Position numbers and translations under genes: made by a program
The notes under the pieces: generated by a model
Told to the model about the DNA's origin: nothing
Databases searched by the model: none
What the model saw: the letters and a program-made list of their open reading frames with translations, nothing else
Part shown: piece after piece, positions 16,091 through 24,570 of the stretch
How the letters are laid out: each line of letters begins with the position of its first letter
Numbering within the stretch: the first letter of the stretch is position 1
NCBI GenBank assembly: GCA_015063005.1
Contig: SUTF01000014.1
Span: 1 to 39,433, forward strand
DNA length: 39,433 nt
Reading direction: 5' to 3'
Source: Methanobrevibacter millerae
GTDB lineage: Archaea; Methanobacteriota; Methanobacteria; Methanobacteriales; Methanobacteriaceae

Positions 16091-16155
16091 AACAATACTA
16101 TAAATTTATACATATTTATTTAGTGATTTATTATAAGTTAACCTGTGGTGTTATA

Positions 16156-16581
16156 ATGGTAGAAGTTTCAAATTTACGTAATTTAAGTATATATACAAAC
16201 ACTGGTCATTATGTGGGCCAAGTAGAGGACATTGTTTTAAACATAAGATTAGGAACCATTTCAAAATTACAAGTAAGGGCTGTTGAACCAGAGAAAAAAC
16301 AAATTGGGCTTCTTGATAATATTAAAGGAGCTTTTCAAGGTATCCCAGAAGAAAATGTTGGAACAAGGTCTTTTCAGCACGATTTATTGACTGTTGATTT
16401 TGATAAAGTGCAAGCTATTGGGGACATAATGTTAATTAACCCAAGAGACATTAAAAAAGTTAACCCAGAGCCACCTATTCCGGAAACTGTAGCTCCAACA
16501 CATGCTCCACAACAAGCTCCAAAAACTGAAACTCAACCACAATTTGAAAATAAACCTAATTTTGACTCTGAAAGATTTTAA
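16156..16581 (+). CDS. PRC-barrel domain protein
   Basis: A 141-residue protein. The PRC-barrel beta domain fills about residues 1-100 (LRNLSIYTNTGHYVGQVEDIVLNIRLGTISKLQVRAV...DKVQAIGDIMLI). It is followed by a Pro/Gln-rich disordered tail (PETVAPTHAPQQAPK). PRC-barrel proteins in archaea include the cell-division factors CdpB1 and CdpB2 that work with SepF and FtsZ, and this protein has the right size and plan, but that link is inference. The ATG at 16156 follows GTGGTG; earlier in-frame codons lie upstream of the predicted transcript start. Confidence 0.85.
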   Translation: MVEVSNLRNLSIYTNTGHYVGQVEDIVLNIRLGTISKLQVRAVEPEKKQIGLLDNIKGAFQGIPEENVGTRSFQHDLLTVDFDKVQAIGDIMLINPRDIKKVNPEPPIPETVAPTHAPQQAPKTETQPQFENKPNFDSERF

Positions 16582-16633
16582 TTTCGATCTTTCATCTATT
16601 TTTTTATTTAATTATTCTTTTTAAGTGATTTTA

Positions 16634-17398
16634 ATGAATGTAGGAATTATAGGCTGTGGAGCTATTGCTAATATTATTGCAAGTAGGATAGTTCCTGAAG
16701 ATAATAATATTGAGATTAAATACTTTTTTGATAAGGACATAGAAAGGGCAGAAAATTTAGCTACTTTTGCTGGAGGTGTTGCCGTTCTTGATTTTGATGA
16801 TATGTTGAATGATGTTGATTTGGTTTTGGAATGTGCCTCCCCGGATTCAGTTAAATTGTTAGCTCCTAAAATTCTAGAAAAAGGCATTGACATGATTATC
16901 ATGAGTATCGGTGCTTTTATGGATACTGATTTTTATACTAATGTATTAAAAATTGCTCGTGAAAATAATGCCCATATTCATTTGCCTTCAGGCGCTATTG
17001 TTGGATTGGATGGTATTAAGGCAGTTGCTGATTTTGGTTTAAAAGAAGTTTCATTGGTTACTCGCAAATCCCCAAAATCATTGGGTAAAAATATCGATAC
17101 TGAAGAGGTATTGTTTGAAGGTAAAGCTTCACAAGCAGTTAAAGAGTTTCCTTTAAATATTAATGTAGCAGCAACTATAAGTATGGCATGCAATAGGGAT
17201 ATTGATGTGAAAATTATCGTTGACCCTAAAGTTGACCGCAATGTTCATGAAATTACTGCAAAAGGTGACTTTGGTGAATTTAAAACAATTACTATGAATC
17301 ATCCATGTGCTGCTAATCCAAAAACAAGTATGTTGGCTGCTATTTCGGCTATTAAATTACTTAAAAGCTTTGATGAAACAATTTCTGTTGGATTATAA
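16634..17398 (+). CDS. nadX: L-aspartate dehydrogenase (NAD biosynthesis)
   Basis: A 254-residue NadX-type enzyme that oxidises L-aspartate to iminoaspartate, the first step of de novo NAD synthesis in organisms lacking NadB. The Rossmann GxGxxA motif is at the start (VGIIGCGAIANII). The catalytic region follows: LPSGAIVGLDGIKA, VTRKSPKSL, and NVAATISMACNRD with a downstream VHEI histidine. The ATG at 16634 is preferred to the GTG at 16625, which lies in the ribosome binding site AAGTGAT. The stop overlaps the thg1 start by one base, and a third gene follows, giving a nadX-thg1-JAMM operon. Confidence 0.92.
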   Translation: MNVGIIGCGAIANIIASRIVPEDNNIEIKYFFDKDIERAENLATFAGGVAVLDFDDMLNDVDLVLECASPDSVKLLAPKILEKGIDMIIMSIGAFMDTDFYTNVLKIARENNAHIHLPSGAIVGLDGIKAVADFGLKEVSLVTRKSPKSLGKNIDTEEVLFEGKASQAVKEFPLNINVAATISMACNRDIDVKIIVDPKVDRNVHEITAKGDFGEFKTITMNHPCAANPKTSMLAAISAIKLLKSFDETISVGL

Positions 17399-18111
17399 TG
17401 AAAGAATATGAAATTTTCTCTGATTTGAGGGTTCCAGTTAACTCTAAAATCATAGTGAGATTAGATGGTAGAAGTTTCCATTCATTTGCTCGTAAAATGG
17501 AACTTACAAAACCATATGATGATAATTTCTATAAAGTGATGGTTGAAGTTTCTAAAGAATTATTTAAGGAATTTTCTCCACTTTTCATTTATACTTTTTC
17601 AGACGAAATCAGTATTCTTTTAGATAAGGTTCCATTCAATGGCCGTATCGAGAAAATAAATTCTATAATGGCTAGTTTCACTGCGTCTTCATTTTCTATA
17701 AACTATAATGAAGAATTTCCGAAAGCTATTGCATTTGATTCAAGGATTATTCCTATCAATGATGATGAAATTTATGATTATTTTAAATGGAGACAGGACG
17801 AAGCATGGAGAAATTGTGTTAATGGATATGGAATTCATTTTTTAAAATCCAAATACTCCTCTGAAACTGCCAATGAAAAAATTAATGGATTGAACTTGTC
17901 TGATATTCATGAATTGTTATTTAAAAATGGAATTAACTTGAATGATGTTGCAACATGGAAAAAAAGAGGAATTGGTGTTTATAGAAAAAATAAGGAAATC
18001 ACAGGTTATAATAAAAAAGAAGAAAAGGAACAGATTTCTTATCGCAGTTTTATTCATGTGGATTGCAATCTTCCAATTTTTTCCAAAGAATTTTTCAAAG
18101 AATTATTTTAA
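17398..18111 (+). CDS. thg1: tRNA(His) guanylyltransferase, Thg1 family
   Basis: A 237-residue Thg1-family 3-prime to 5-prime nucleotide polymerase. The two metal-binding carboxylates are in place: D23 (VRLDGRSFHSF) and D69-E70 (YTFSDEIS). FKWRQDEAWRNCVNGYG is the family's conserved central motif. The enzyme adds G at position -1 of tRNA-His or repairs truncated tRNA 5-prime ends; which of the two cannot be told without the tRNA-His gene. It starts within the nadX stop (TAATG), so translation is coupled. Confidence 0.93.
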   Translation: MKEYEIFSDLRVPVNSKIIVRLDGRSFHSFARKMELTKPYDDNFYKVMVEVSKELFKEFSPLFIYTFSDEISILLDKVPFNGRIEKINSIMASFTASSFSINYNEEFPKAIAFDSRIIPINDDEIYDYFKWRQDEAWRNCVNGYGIHFLKSKYSSETANEKINGLNLSDIHELLFKNGINLNDVATWKKRGIGVYRKNKEITGYNKKEEKEQISYRSFIHVDCNLPIFSKEFFKELF

Positions 18112-18123
18112 AAAGGTTAAATT

Positions 18124-18822
18124 ATGAGTTTTTTATCCAAAATTTTCAGTAGTAATGATGATATAGAATTTGATGAAGTTTGCATAGATAGAGAAGTCCT
18201 TGATGCGGTGATTTATTATTCCAAACAATCTTATCCAAATGAATTTTTAGCATTCTTTGATGGTGAAATCATAGATAAAAAACTTTATATTCTCAGCCTT
18301 ATTTTTATTCCTGGCGAAACTGGATCTACTGGAGCTGTGGTCCACACGGAAATGCTTCCCCCTACTTTAAAATATTGGGGTTCTGTTCATTCACATCCGG
18401 GTCCAAGTGCACAGCCATCTGGAGCAGATTTAAAAACCTTTTCAAAAAATGGTTTTTTTCATATGATTGTATGCTTGCCATATAGCTATGACACATTCAA
18501 GGCATATGATAAATATGGTACTCCTTGCAAATACACTGTAGGTGATTACAGTGATTTGTTTGATGATGATATTGATGATTTCTTTGATGAGAGTGACGTT
18601 TTAAAGGATGGTGAAGTTATCAAGCCAGGATTTTTTGATGAAGATGCAAATTTTGATGATGAGCCAAATACTGCCTATGAAGAATATGAAAAAAGTTTAA
18701 GGCCAAAAAATATCAAAATCATTTCAAATAATTCTATTGAGCCATTGATTATATCCAGTGATGATTCCATTAAAATAGAATTCGATGAAAACGGCAACAT
18801 TAAAAAGATTCATAAAAAATAG
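18124..18822 (+). CDS. JAMM/MPN-domain metalloprotease-like protein
   Basis: A 232-residue protein with a full JAMM zinc site: E40 (NEFLAFF), H89 and H91 (SVHSHPGPSAQPSGAD) and D102, the HxHx10D arrangement. JAMM enzymes cut isopeptide or C-terminal bonds of ubiquitin-like proteins; archaeal members remove SAMP modifiers or act in sulfur-carrier processing. The C-terminal half (about 140-232) is very acidic (DDDIDDFFDESD) and matches no family I know. The gene lies 12 bases after thg1 and is the last of the operon. The substrate is unknown. Confidence 0.87.
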   Translation: MSFLSKIFSSNDDIEFDEVCIDREVLDAVIYYSKQSYPNEFLAFFDGEIIDKKLYILSLIFIPGETGSTGAVVHTEMLPPTLKYWGSVHSHPGPSAQPSGADLKTFSKNGFFHMIVCLPYSYDTFKAYDKYGTPCKYTVGDYSDLFDDDIDDFFDESDVLKDGEVIKPGFFDEDANFDDEPNTAYEEYEKSLRPKNIKIISNNSIEPLIISSDDSIKIEFDENGNIKKIHKK

Positions 18823-18855
18823 TTTTTAGTTTTGATTTATAAAAAATAAAAAAAT

Positions 18856-18883
18856 AAAAAACAATATGGTGAAATTGTTTTTT
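18856..18883. terminator. Bidirectional hairpin terminator
   Basis: AAAAAACAAT (18856-18865) and ATTGTTTTTT (18874-18883) form a 10-base-pair stem with an 8-base loop, between two convergent genes. Read from either strand, the hairpin ends in a T-run. Its right arm reaches into the serA stop codon. Confidence 0.55.
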
Positions 18884-20456
18884 ATAATTCTAATCCAATA
18901 GCTTCATAGACGTTATCTAAAGCTTGGATTTCTTTAATTACATCAGTTGGAATTTCTTTATCTAAGGTTAAAACCATAATAGCTCTTCCACCTTTTTCAT
19001 CTCTTCCAACTTGCATGATTCCGATGTTAACTCCATATTCTCCTAATTTGGTACCAATTGAACCGATACTTCCAGGGACATCTTCATATTTTGCAATAAA
19101 CATGTGTCCTTCAGGAATAACATCTACCCAGTAATCATTTACTTTTAAAATTCTTGCTTCGTGTAAGGTTGTTCCTTCAGCGGAGAATTCATCAGCATCG
19201 GTTTTTGCTTTAACTCTGATTAATGAATCATAACCTTTAGCATTGGTTTTCCTGCCTTCAGTGATGTTAATTCCACGATCTTTAGCTACAAGTGATGCAT
19301 TCACAGCATTAACTGGTGAGCTTAAGAATGGATTTACTGCACCTTGTATGACTGTTCTTGTTAATATTTCTAGATTATCAATTTTTGCAAGTTCCCCACT
19401 GTAAATAATTTCTAAATCTTTAATTTTACCATTTACAGCTTGTGATATGAAACTGCCTAATTTTTCAGCAATTCCAAAGTATGGGGATAATTCCTGATAA
19501 GTTCTGTTATCAATTCTTGGCATGTTTAAAACATTGTGTGGTGTTCCACCTGTGAATAAATCGATAATTTCGTCTGCTACAATGATTGCTGCATCTCTTT
19601 GTGCTTCTTTAGTTGATGCTGCAATATGTGGAGTCAATACAATATTGTCAAGTTCAAATAATTTTGAATCTTCTGCGGGTGGTTCTTCTTCATATACATC
19701 TAAGGCAGCCCCACCAATTTTTTCATTTTTCAAAGCATCATATAAAGCTTCTTCATCAATGATTCCACCACGAGCACAATTAGTAATAAATGCTCCATCT
19801 TTCATTAATTCAAATTCGTCGTATGAAATTAAATGTTTAGTTTCAGGAGTTAATGGTACGTGAATTGTGATAAAATCAGCTTTTTTAAGAACAGTTTCCA
19901 AATCAGTTAATTCAACACCCATCTGGGTTGCCACTTCTTCAGGTAAGTATGGATCATATGCAACAGCATCCATTTCAAATGCTTTACATCTGTTAACTAC
20001 TTGAGAACCGATTCTTCCCATTCCAATTACACCGAGAGTTTTGTTTCTTAGTTCAACTCCCATGAATTTTTTCTTTTCCCATTTTCCTTCTTTTACAGAT
20101 TTGTCTGCAATGGATAATTTACGTGCCATGGAAAGTAATAATCCCATAGTATGTTCAGCTACAGTGATTGAAGTGGATTCTGGTGAGTTAACTACCATAA
20201 TTCCTTTTTCGGTAGCAGCATTTAAATCGATGTTGTCTACACCAACACCTGCTCTTGCAATTATTTTTAAATTGTCAGCTTTATCAATTACTTCTTTAGT
20301 AACTTTAGTTCTACTTCTTACAATAATACCATCGTATTCACCAATGGTTTTTACTAAATCTTCAGGAGTAATGCTTGTGTCAACTACGACTTCAGCTACT
20401 TCCTTTAAGTTTTCTATTCCTTTCTCATTAATTGCATCTGCAACGAGTACTTTCAT
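18882..20456 (-). CDS. serA: D-3-phosphoglycerate dehydrogenase
   Basis: A 524-residue long-form SerA, catalysing the first step of serine synthesis from 3-phosphoglycerate. The NAD-binding loop [13 protein letters not shown] is at residues 142-154. Catalytic residues are R229 ([12 protein letters not shown]), E258 (YEEEPP) and H277 (LTPHIAAST). After these comes the intervening ASB domain (about 315-450) and a C-terminal ACT domain (from about 455: [27 protein letters not shown]) expected to sense serine. The length matches other methanogen and Bacillus-type enzymes. It is divergent from the YbjQ-type gene; GGTGAAAT lies before the ATG. Confidence 0.96.
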   Translation of the reverse strand: MKVLVADAINEKGIENLKEVAEVVVDTSITPEDLVKTIGEYDGIIVRSRTKVTKEVIDKADNLKIIARAGVGVDNIDLNAATEKGIMVVNSPESTSITVAEHTMGLLLSMARKLSIADKSVKEGKWEKKKFMGVELRNKTLGVIGMGRIGSQVVNRCKAFEMDAVAYDPYLPEEVATQMGVELTDLETVLKKADFITIHVPLTPETKHLISYDEFELMKDGAFITNCARGGIIDEEALYDALKNEKIGGAALDVYEEEPPAEDSKLFELDNIVLTPHIAASTKEAQRDAAIIVADEIIDLFTGGTPHNVLNMPRIDNRTYQELSPYFGIAEKLGSFISQAVNGKIKDLEIIYSGELAKIDNLEILTRTVIQGAVNPFLSSPVNAVNASLVAKDRGINITEGRKTNAKGYDSLIRVKAKTDADEFSAEGTTLHEARILKVNDYWVDVIPEGHMFIAKYEDVPGSIGSIGTKLGEYGVNIGIMQVGRDEKGGRAIMVLTLDKEIPTDVIKEIQALDNVYEAIGLEL

Positions 20457-20565
20457 TATTTCACCATATTAATTTTTTTTCAAAATGTTATCATTAATAT
20501 TAAGTAAATATATATATTTCCTTCTATTTAAAAGTATAATTATGCAATGTAAATAGGTGAAAATT

Positions 20566-20904
20566 ATGGTATCTGTTAATGAATTTGCAATTTCAACCGC
20601 TAACGATATACCAGGATATCGTGTTGTTGAAACAAAAGGATTTATATATGGTTTAACTGTTAGAAGTAGAGGTGCCGGCGGACAGATTGGAGCAGGCATA
20701 AAATCTCTTTTTGGTGGTGAAATAACTCAATACGTTACAATGATGGAAGAATCAAGAGATGAAGCCTTAGCAAGGGCAATAGATCATGCAAAAGAATTAG
20801 GTGCTAATGGTATTATAGCTATTCGTTTTGATTCTAATGAAATCTCTGATGTAATGCAGGAAATATTGGTTTATGGAACTGCTGTTGTTGTTGAAAAGGA
20901 ATGA
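20566..20904 (+). CDS. YbjQ/UPF0145 family protein
   Basis: A 112-residue protein of the YbjQ (UPF0145, putative heavy-metal-binding) family. Signatures are DIPGYRVVETKGFIYGLTVRSRGAGGQIGAGIKSLFGGEIT, ESRDEALARAIDHAKELGANGIIAIRFDSNEI and VYGTAVVVE. These proteins form ring-like pentamers; the metal-binding role is only proposed. The ATG at 20566 follows AGGTGA (20555-20560); the GTG at 20557 lies inside that site. Confidence 0.9.
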   Translation: MVSVNEFAISTANDIPGYRVVETKGFIYGLTVRSRGAGGQIGAGIKSLFGGEITQYVTMMEESRDEALARAIDHAKELGANGIIAIRFDSNEISDVMQEILVYGTAVVVEKE

Positions 20905-20913
20905 GGCGATATT

Positions 20914-21708
20914 ATTTTTGAAAATCATTTGGATTTTAAAGATAAATCCATTCCTGAAGCTATTTTAGGTTATGGTCCTTTCATGGCTGAACCTTATTAT
21001 GGCCATAGAGCCAGATTATACTATGAAGATTTGTATACTCAGCCTGATAAAATGGCCGAAGTTATTTTAAGGGCTAATGATTTGGGCATGAATGCAATTA
21101 ATTTGGTCAATGATGATAATATTTTAAAAGCATTTGATTTGGCTTGTGACAATGGTTGTGAAATGAAGGTTATTGCAACTATAGGTAAGTCTGATGTTGA
21201 TTATTTGAATCCTAATTATGAAGTTGCCTGTGAAGTCGATTGGGAAAATGATATAGAATTGTTTTCAGGATATGATACTCCAGTAATGCTTGTGGATGAA
21301 TTCATAACTGATGCATATAAATGGAACTTAACTTCTAAAATTTTAAATTCCATTAATGATTCAGGTTCATTATCTGGTATCGTAACGGCTTTTCCATATC
21401 GCACTACAGATTTGCTTAAAGATAATCTGGATATGGATTTGTTTGATTTTTATATGATTCCTTTGAATAGCTTTGCTTATATGATGGATACTCCTTCATT
21501 TTTAAAGGCACAAAGGGAAGAGTTCAGATCCAGAATTTTGGAGCTGAACAAAAAAATTATAGCTTGCCGTATCTTTAGTGTAGGTATCCAAACACCTCAT
21601 GAGGCATTCACTTTCTTAAGTAATCTCGATTTTGTGGATTTAATCACTTTTGGTGTGGCTAGTGAAGATGAAATAAAAAAAGATATGGAAGTTTTAAAAA
21701 GTTTTTAA
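20914..21708 (+). CDS. Conserved hypothetical protein, TIM-barrel-like
   Basis: A protein of about 260 residues whose alternating beta/alpha pattern (ILGYGPFMAEPYYGHRARLYYEDL, MAEVILRANDLGMNAINLVND, CEMKVIATIG, TPVMLVDEF, DLITFGVASEDEI) suggests a TIM-barrel fold. No catalytic motif or family is recognised. The start is uncertain. The first standard candidate is a TTG at 20929 with no ribosome binding site, whereas AGGCGAT (20904-20910) is followed after three bases by an in-frame ATT at 20914 (ATT TTT GAA AAT CAT), where an ATG would be expected. The coordinates given use that ATT. Its stop overlaps the convergent cysteine-rich gene by 4 bases. Confidence 0.65.
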   Translation: MFENHLDFKDKSIPEAILGYGPFMAEPYYGHRARLYYEDLYTQPDKMAEVILRANDLGMNAINLVNDDNILKAFDLACDNGCEMKVIATIGKSDVDYLNPNYEVACEVDWENDIELFSGYDTPVMLVDEFITDAYKWNLTSKILNSINDSGSLSGIVTAFPYRTTDLLKDNLDMDLFDFYMIPLNSFAYMMDTPSFLKAQREEFRSRILELNKKIIACRIFSVGIQTPHEAFTFLSNLDFVDLITFGVASEDEIKKDMEVLKSF

Positions 21709-22091
21709 AATTTGACTACATCATATTCTTCAAAAGGAACGATATTCATTATTTTGAATTCTTCGTTTAAGCTTTTTAATCCTTCATTTAAATCTTTTAC
21801 ATTTTTGTTGGATGGTTTTTTACCTGTGATTTGCAAGTATTGTCTAGGGGTAATTTCACAGTATTCGCAATCAAAATTACAGCACCTGTCCTTTTCTTCG
21901 CATCCATAGCCTTCAAGGTCTTCTCTAGTACCAATAACAATGTCCTCTAAAATTCTTGATACTCTTTCATCTGATGCAAACATCGCTATTTTTTGTGAAT
22001 ATCCACATATTCCAATTGCTTTCTGTCCTCTGAAATTACAAACCCATTTGATTGGGTAATCTTTCATATCATCGATTCTTAAATCTTCCAT
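21705..22091 (-). CDS. Conserved hypothetical cysteine-rich protein
   Basis: A 128-residue soluble protein that I do not recognise. A cysteine cluster in the middle, CEEKDRCCNFDCEYC (about residues 69-83), has the spacing C-x5-CC-x3-C-x2-C and could bind a zinc ion or an iron-sulfur cluster. An earlier segment, WVCNFRGQKAIGICGYSQKIAMF, adds two more cysteines. It is followed after 7 bases by nothing on its own strand; the HTH regulator gene ends 8 bases upstream of its start, so the two are likely co-transcribed. Confidence 0.7.
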   Translation of the reverse strand: MEDLRIDDMKDYPIKWVCNFRGQKAIGICGYSQKIAMFASDERVSRILEDIVIGTREDLEGYGCEEKDRCCNFDCEYCEITPRQYLQITGKKPSNKNVKDLNEGLKSLNEEFKIMNIVPFEEYDVVKF

Positions 22092-22098
22092 ATTATCC

Positions 22099-23028
22099 CT
22101 AATTTTCTTTTCTTTCTTTAATTAATTTTATTAATTCTTGTGAGCGTTCAAATTCTTTCAATTCCCATGATTTAATCACAGGTATGCTTCCAAGAGATTC
22201 TTTAATTTTATCATTATTTATAATAAACACTGGTTCTGATGAAGTAATCATTGATAAGTCTTTTAGTGGCACGGCCATTCTTTTCAATGTTTTCTGACTT
22301 CTATTTTTTTCCACATTTGCTATTAAAGAAGAGCTGTCATCTTTTGCAACAGCATCAAATGGACTCTTATTTGTGGAAATAACTCCATATCCAAGTTTTG
22401 ATAAATCTTCTGCACCTTCACCAGTTGTATGGTATTGAATTTGGTCTTCCTGATTGTATTTCAATATATCAATATCTAATGTTACTTTTGTATTTAATAT
22501 CTCTTCGAGTATCATTGCGGTTTCGGCATTGGCCCGAACAATTTCATTTTCATATTTGTACATTGTTGCTCTTGAAACATGGGCAAGGTCAGCTAACTCT
22601 TTAAGTGAAAGTGAATAATCTTCCCGATATTGCTTGATTACATTTCCATCAATTTTAACGAAATATCCTCCTCTATCCGCTAATACTTCCGGATATTCAT
22701 TGTAAATTATCATATTTTTCAATGTTTCAAGTCCAATGGTTGGAATATCATATCTCTCATAAATTACTCCTTCTTCAAGAATTCCATTTCTGGATTTTGC
22801 TCCAATTATTATTGGCGAAGCTAAAAATATGTTAGCTAATTGCTTCATTTCATGAGCATTTTTTTCATTAACACTATCAATATTGGTAAATGTTTTTAAA
22901 AGTAAAATTAATAAGTTTTTACGAGCAACAATATCAAAAGAACCTTGATCATAAATATCAGATGTTTTATATCCTTCTGAAATTAATAATTTTTCTATTT
23001 CTTGTAACATTCTGCTTCGATTTAACAT
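22099..23028 (-). CDS. Archaeal HTH-type transcriptional regulator
   Basis: A protein of about 309 residues of the conserved euryarchaeal family annotated as putative HTH-type transcriptional regulatory protein. Residues 1-115 look like a nuclease-fold or ligand domain (DQGSFDIVARKNLLILLLKTF resembles a D...(F/E)xK pattern). A Cro/CI-type HTH follows at about 131-165 (SLSLKELADLAHVSRATMYKYEN), then a C-terminal domain of about 145 residues. Targets are unknown. The ATG at 23028 is preferred to a TTG at 23043. It is divergent from tiaS. Confidence 0.88.
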   Translation of the reverse strand: MLNRSRMLQEIEKLLISEGYKTSDIYDQGSFDIVARKNLLILLLKTFTNIDSVNEKNAHEMKQLANIFLASPIIIGAKSRNGILEEGVIYERYDIPTIGLETLKNMIIYNEYPEVLADRGGYFVKIDGNVIKQYREDYSLSLKELADLAHVSRATMYKYENEIVRANAETAMILEEILNTKVTLDIDILKYNQEDQIQYHTTGEGAEDLSKLGYGVISTNKSPFDAVAKDDSSSLIANVEKNRSQKTLKRMAVPLKDLSMITSSEPVFIINNDKIKESLGSIPVIKSWELKEFERSQELIKLIKERKEN

Positions 23029-23110
23029 ATTGAATACGACCAATTTAATTTTGTTTAAAAAATTATATAGTACTTTTAACTATAATAATTTAATGTAAAA
23101 GGTGATTATA

Positions 23111-24361
23111 ATTAGTTATTTATATATTGGAATTGATGACACTGATTCTCCTGATGGGATGTGCACGACTTATTTGGCTTGCCATATCATCCGCAAACTC
23201 AAAGAAAATGACATTTCACTTATCGATTATCCTCGTTTAATTAGATTAAATCCATTTGCTCGTTTTAAAACAAGAGGTAATGGTGGTGTTTCTTTTAAAA
23301 TAGCCAATGATGATAAGGCAAATCTGGCTAAACAAATTGTTTTGGATGAAGTGGCTGCTCTTTCAATGTTCGACTGTGACAATACCAATCCTGGTGTCGT
23401 TTTTTATGATGGTGAGATTACAAAAGAAATGCAGGATTATGCTTTCAGTGCAATTTACTCATTTATCACAATTGATGAAGCTGAAGAGTTTGGAAAATCT
23501 GTCGGATGTGAAATCCATAAATTTAAAAAAGGAAGAGGTATTATTGGTTCTATTGCAGCTATTAGCTTACCTTTAACAGATTATACATATGAATTATTGG
23601 CATACAGAATTCCTGAAAATTATGGTACTGAACGCCATATTGATTATGATTCTGTTATAGAAATGGATAATGAGACTTTTCCGGATACCTTTGAAAATGT
23701 TGATTATTCCGAAAAGTACATTGCCATTGAACCAAAAACGCCATGTCCGGTTTTATATGGTATTAGATCAAACAATGTCGAATCCTTAAATAGGGCTCGT
23801 GAAATTGTTAAAGTTAATGAACCTATTGAAGATTATTGTATTTTTTTGACTAACCAGCATACGGATATGCATATTCAAAAGGCAGATAAAATATCAGAAA
23901 TGAAGCAATTTGGGTGTTATGAAATCACAGCTACTGTAAAGGATAGGCCTCATGTTATTGATGGTGGACATATGTTTTTCACGGTTTTTGATGAAAGTGG
24001 TGAAATTGAATGCGGAGCCTATGAACCGACAAAAAATTTCAGAAAAACAGTTTCATATCTGCGTGAAGGGGATATTTTAAAGCTTTATGGTGGTATTGGT
24101 GGGCAAAATACATTCAATATTGAAAAATTCCAGGTAATTGAATTGAATGATGTCGAGTACAAAAATCCAATTTGTGAATGTGGAAAAAGAATGACTTCTG
24201 CTGGAAAAAATAAGGGATTCAAATGTAAGAAATGTGGAAAACGCATAAGTTCTTCACAAAAAGTGAACATTAAAATTAATCGTTCATTAATTAAAGGTCA
24301 ATTTTATGAAACTCCAGTTAGTGCTCGTAGACATTTGTCAAAACCTCTTTGTAGAATGTAG
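23111..24361 (+). CDS. tiaS: tRNA(Ile2) 2-agmatinylcytidine synthetase
   Basis: A protein of about 416 residues matching TiaS, which attaches agmatine to C34 of tRNA-Ile2 so that it reads AUA. It is essential for archaeal decoding. The N-terminus is YIGIDDTDSPDGMCTTYL. A central kinase-like region includes FKKGRGIIGSIAAI, an OB-fold follows (about 270-345), and a C-terminal zinc ribbon is formed by CECGKRM...CKKCGKR. The start is unusual: GGTGAT (23101-23106) is followed by TATA and then ATT at 23111, with no ATG in the right place. A GTG at 23102 lies inside the ribosome binding site. I give the ATT as the most likely start, with low certainty on that point only. Confidence 0.93.
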   Translation: MSYLYIGIDDTDSPDGMCTTYLACHIIRKLKENDISLIDYPRLIRLNPFARFKTRGNGGVSFKIANDDKANLAKQIVLDEVAALSMFDCDNTNPGVVFYDGEITKEMQDYAFSAIYSFITIDEAEEFGKSVGCEIHKFKKGRGIIGSIAAISLPLTDYTYELLAYRIPENYGTERHIDYDSVIEMDNETFPDTFENVDYSEKYIAIEPKTPCPVLYGIRSNNVESLNRAREIVKVNEPIEDYCIFLTNQHTDMHIQKADKISEMKQFGCYEITATVKDRPHVIDGGHMFFTVFDESGEIECGAYEPTKNFRKTVSYLREGDILKLYGGIGGQNTFNIEKFQVIELNDVEYKNPICECGKRMTSAGKNKGFKCKKCGKRISSSQKVNIKINRSLIKGQFYETPVSARRHLSKPLCRM

Positions 24362-24570
24362 TTTTTTAAATTGATATTTTTTTGTTATTATTTTTTTAAT
24401 TTAAGCATTTTTATGTAGATTTTTTTGTTCACTTTTTATGTATTTTAATTCTAAATATAATATCTTTTGTTCTTATTTTGTGAAATTTTGAGATTCAAGT
24501 AATATCTATTTAAATATGATAAAAAATGAAGTATATCATATCGAGAGTATTATTTGGGAGGATGTTATTT

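Noticed and set aside
16030..16155. N-terminal extension of the PRC-barrel protein (start near 16030)
   Set aside because: It lies upstream of the predicted TATA box and transcript start, and reads as low-complexity AT-rich codons; the ATG at 16156 has a ribosome binding site.
20041..20472. 143-codon open frame opposite serA
   Set aside because: It lies opposite the conserved NAD-binding region of SerA; low-complexity Ser/Ile composition typical of antisense frames.
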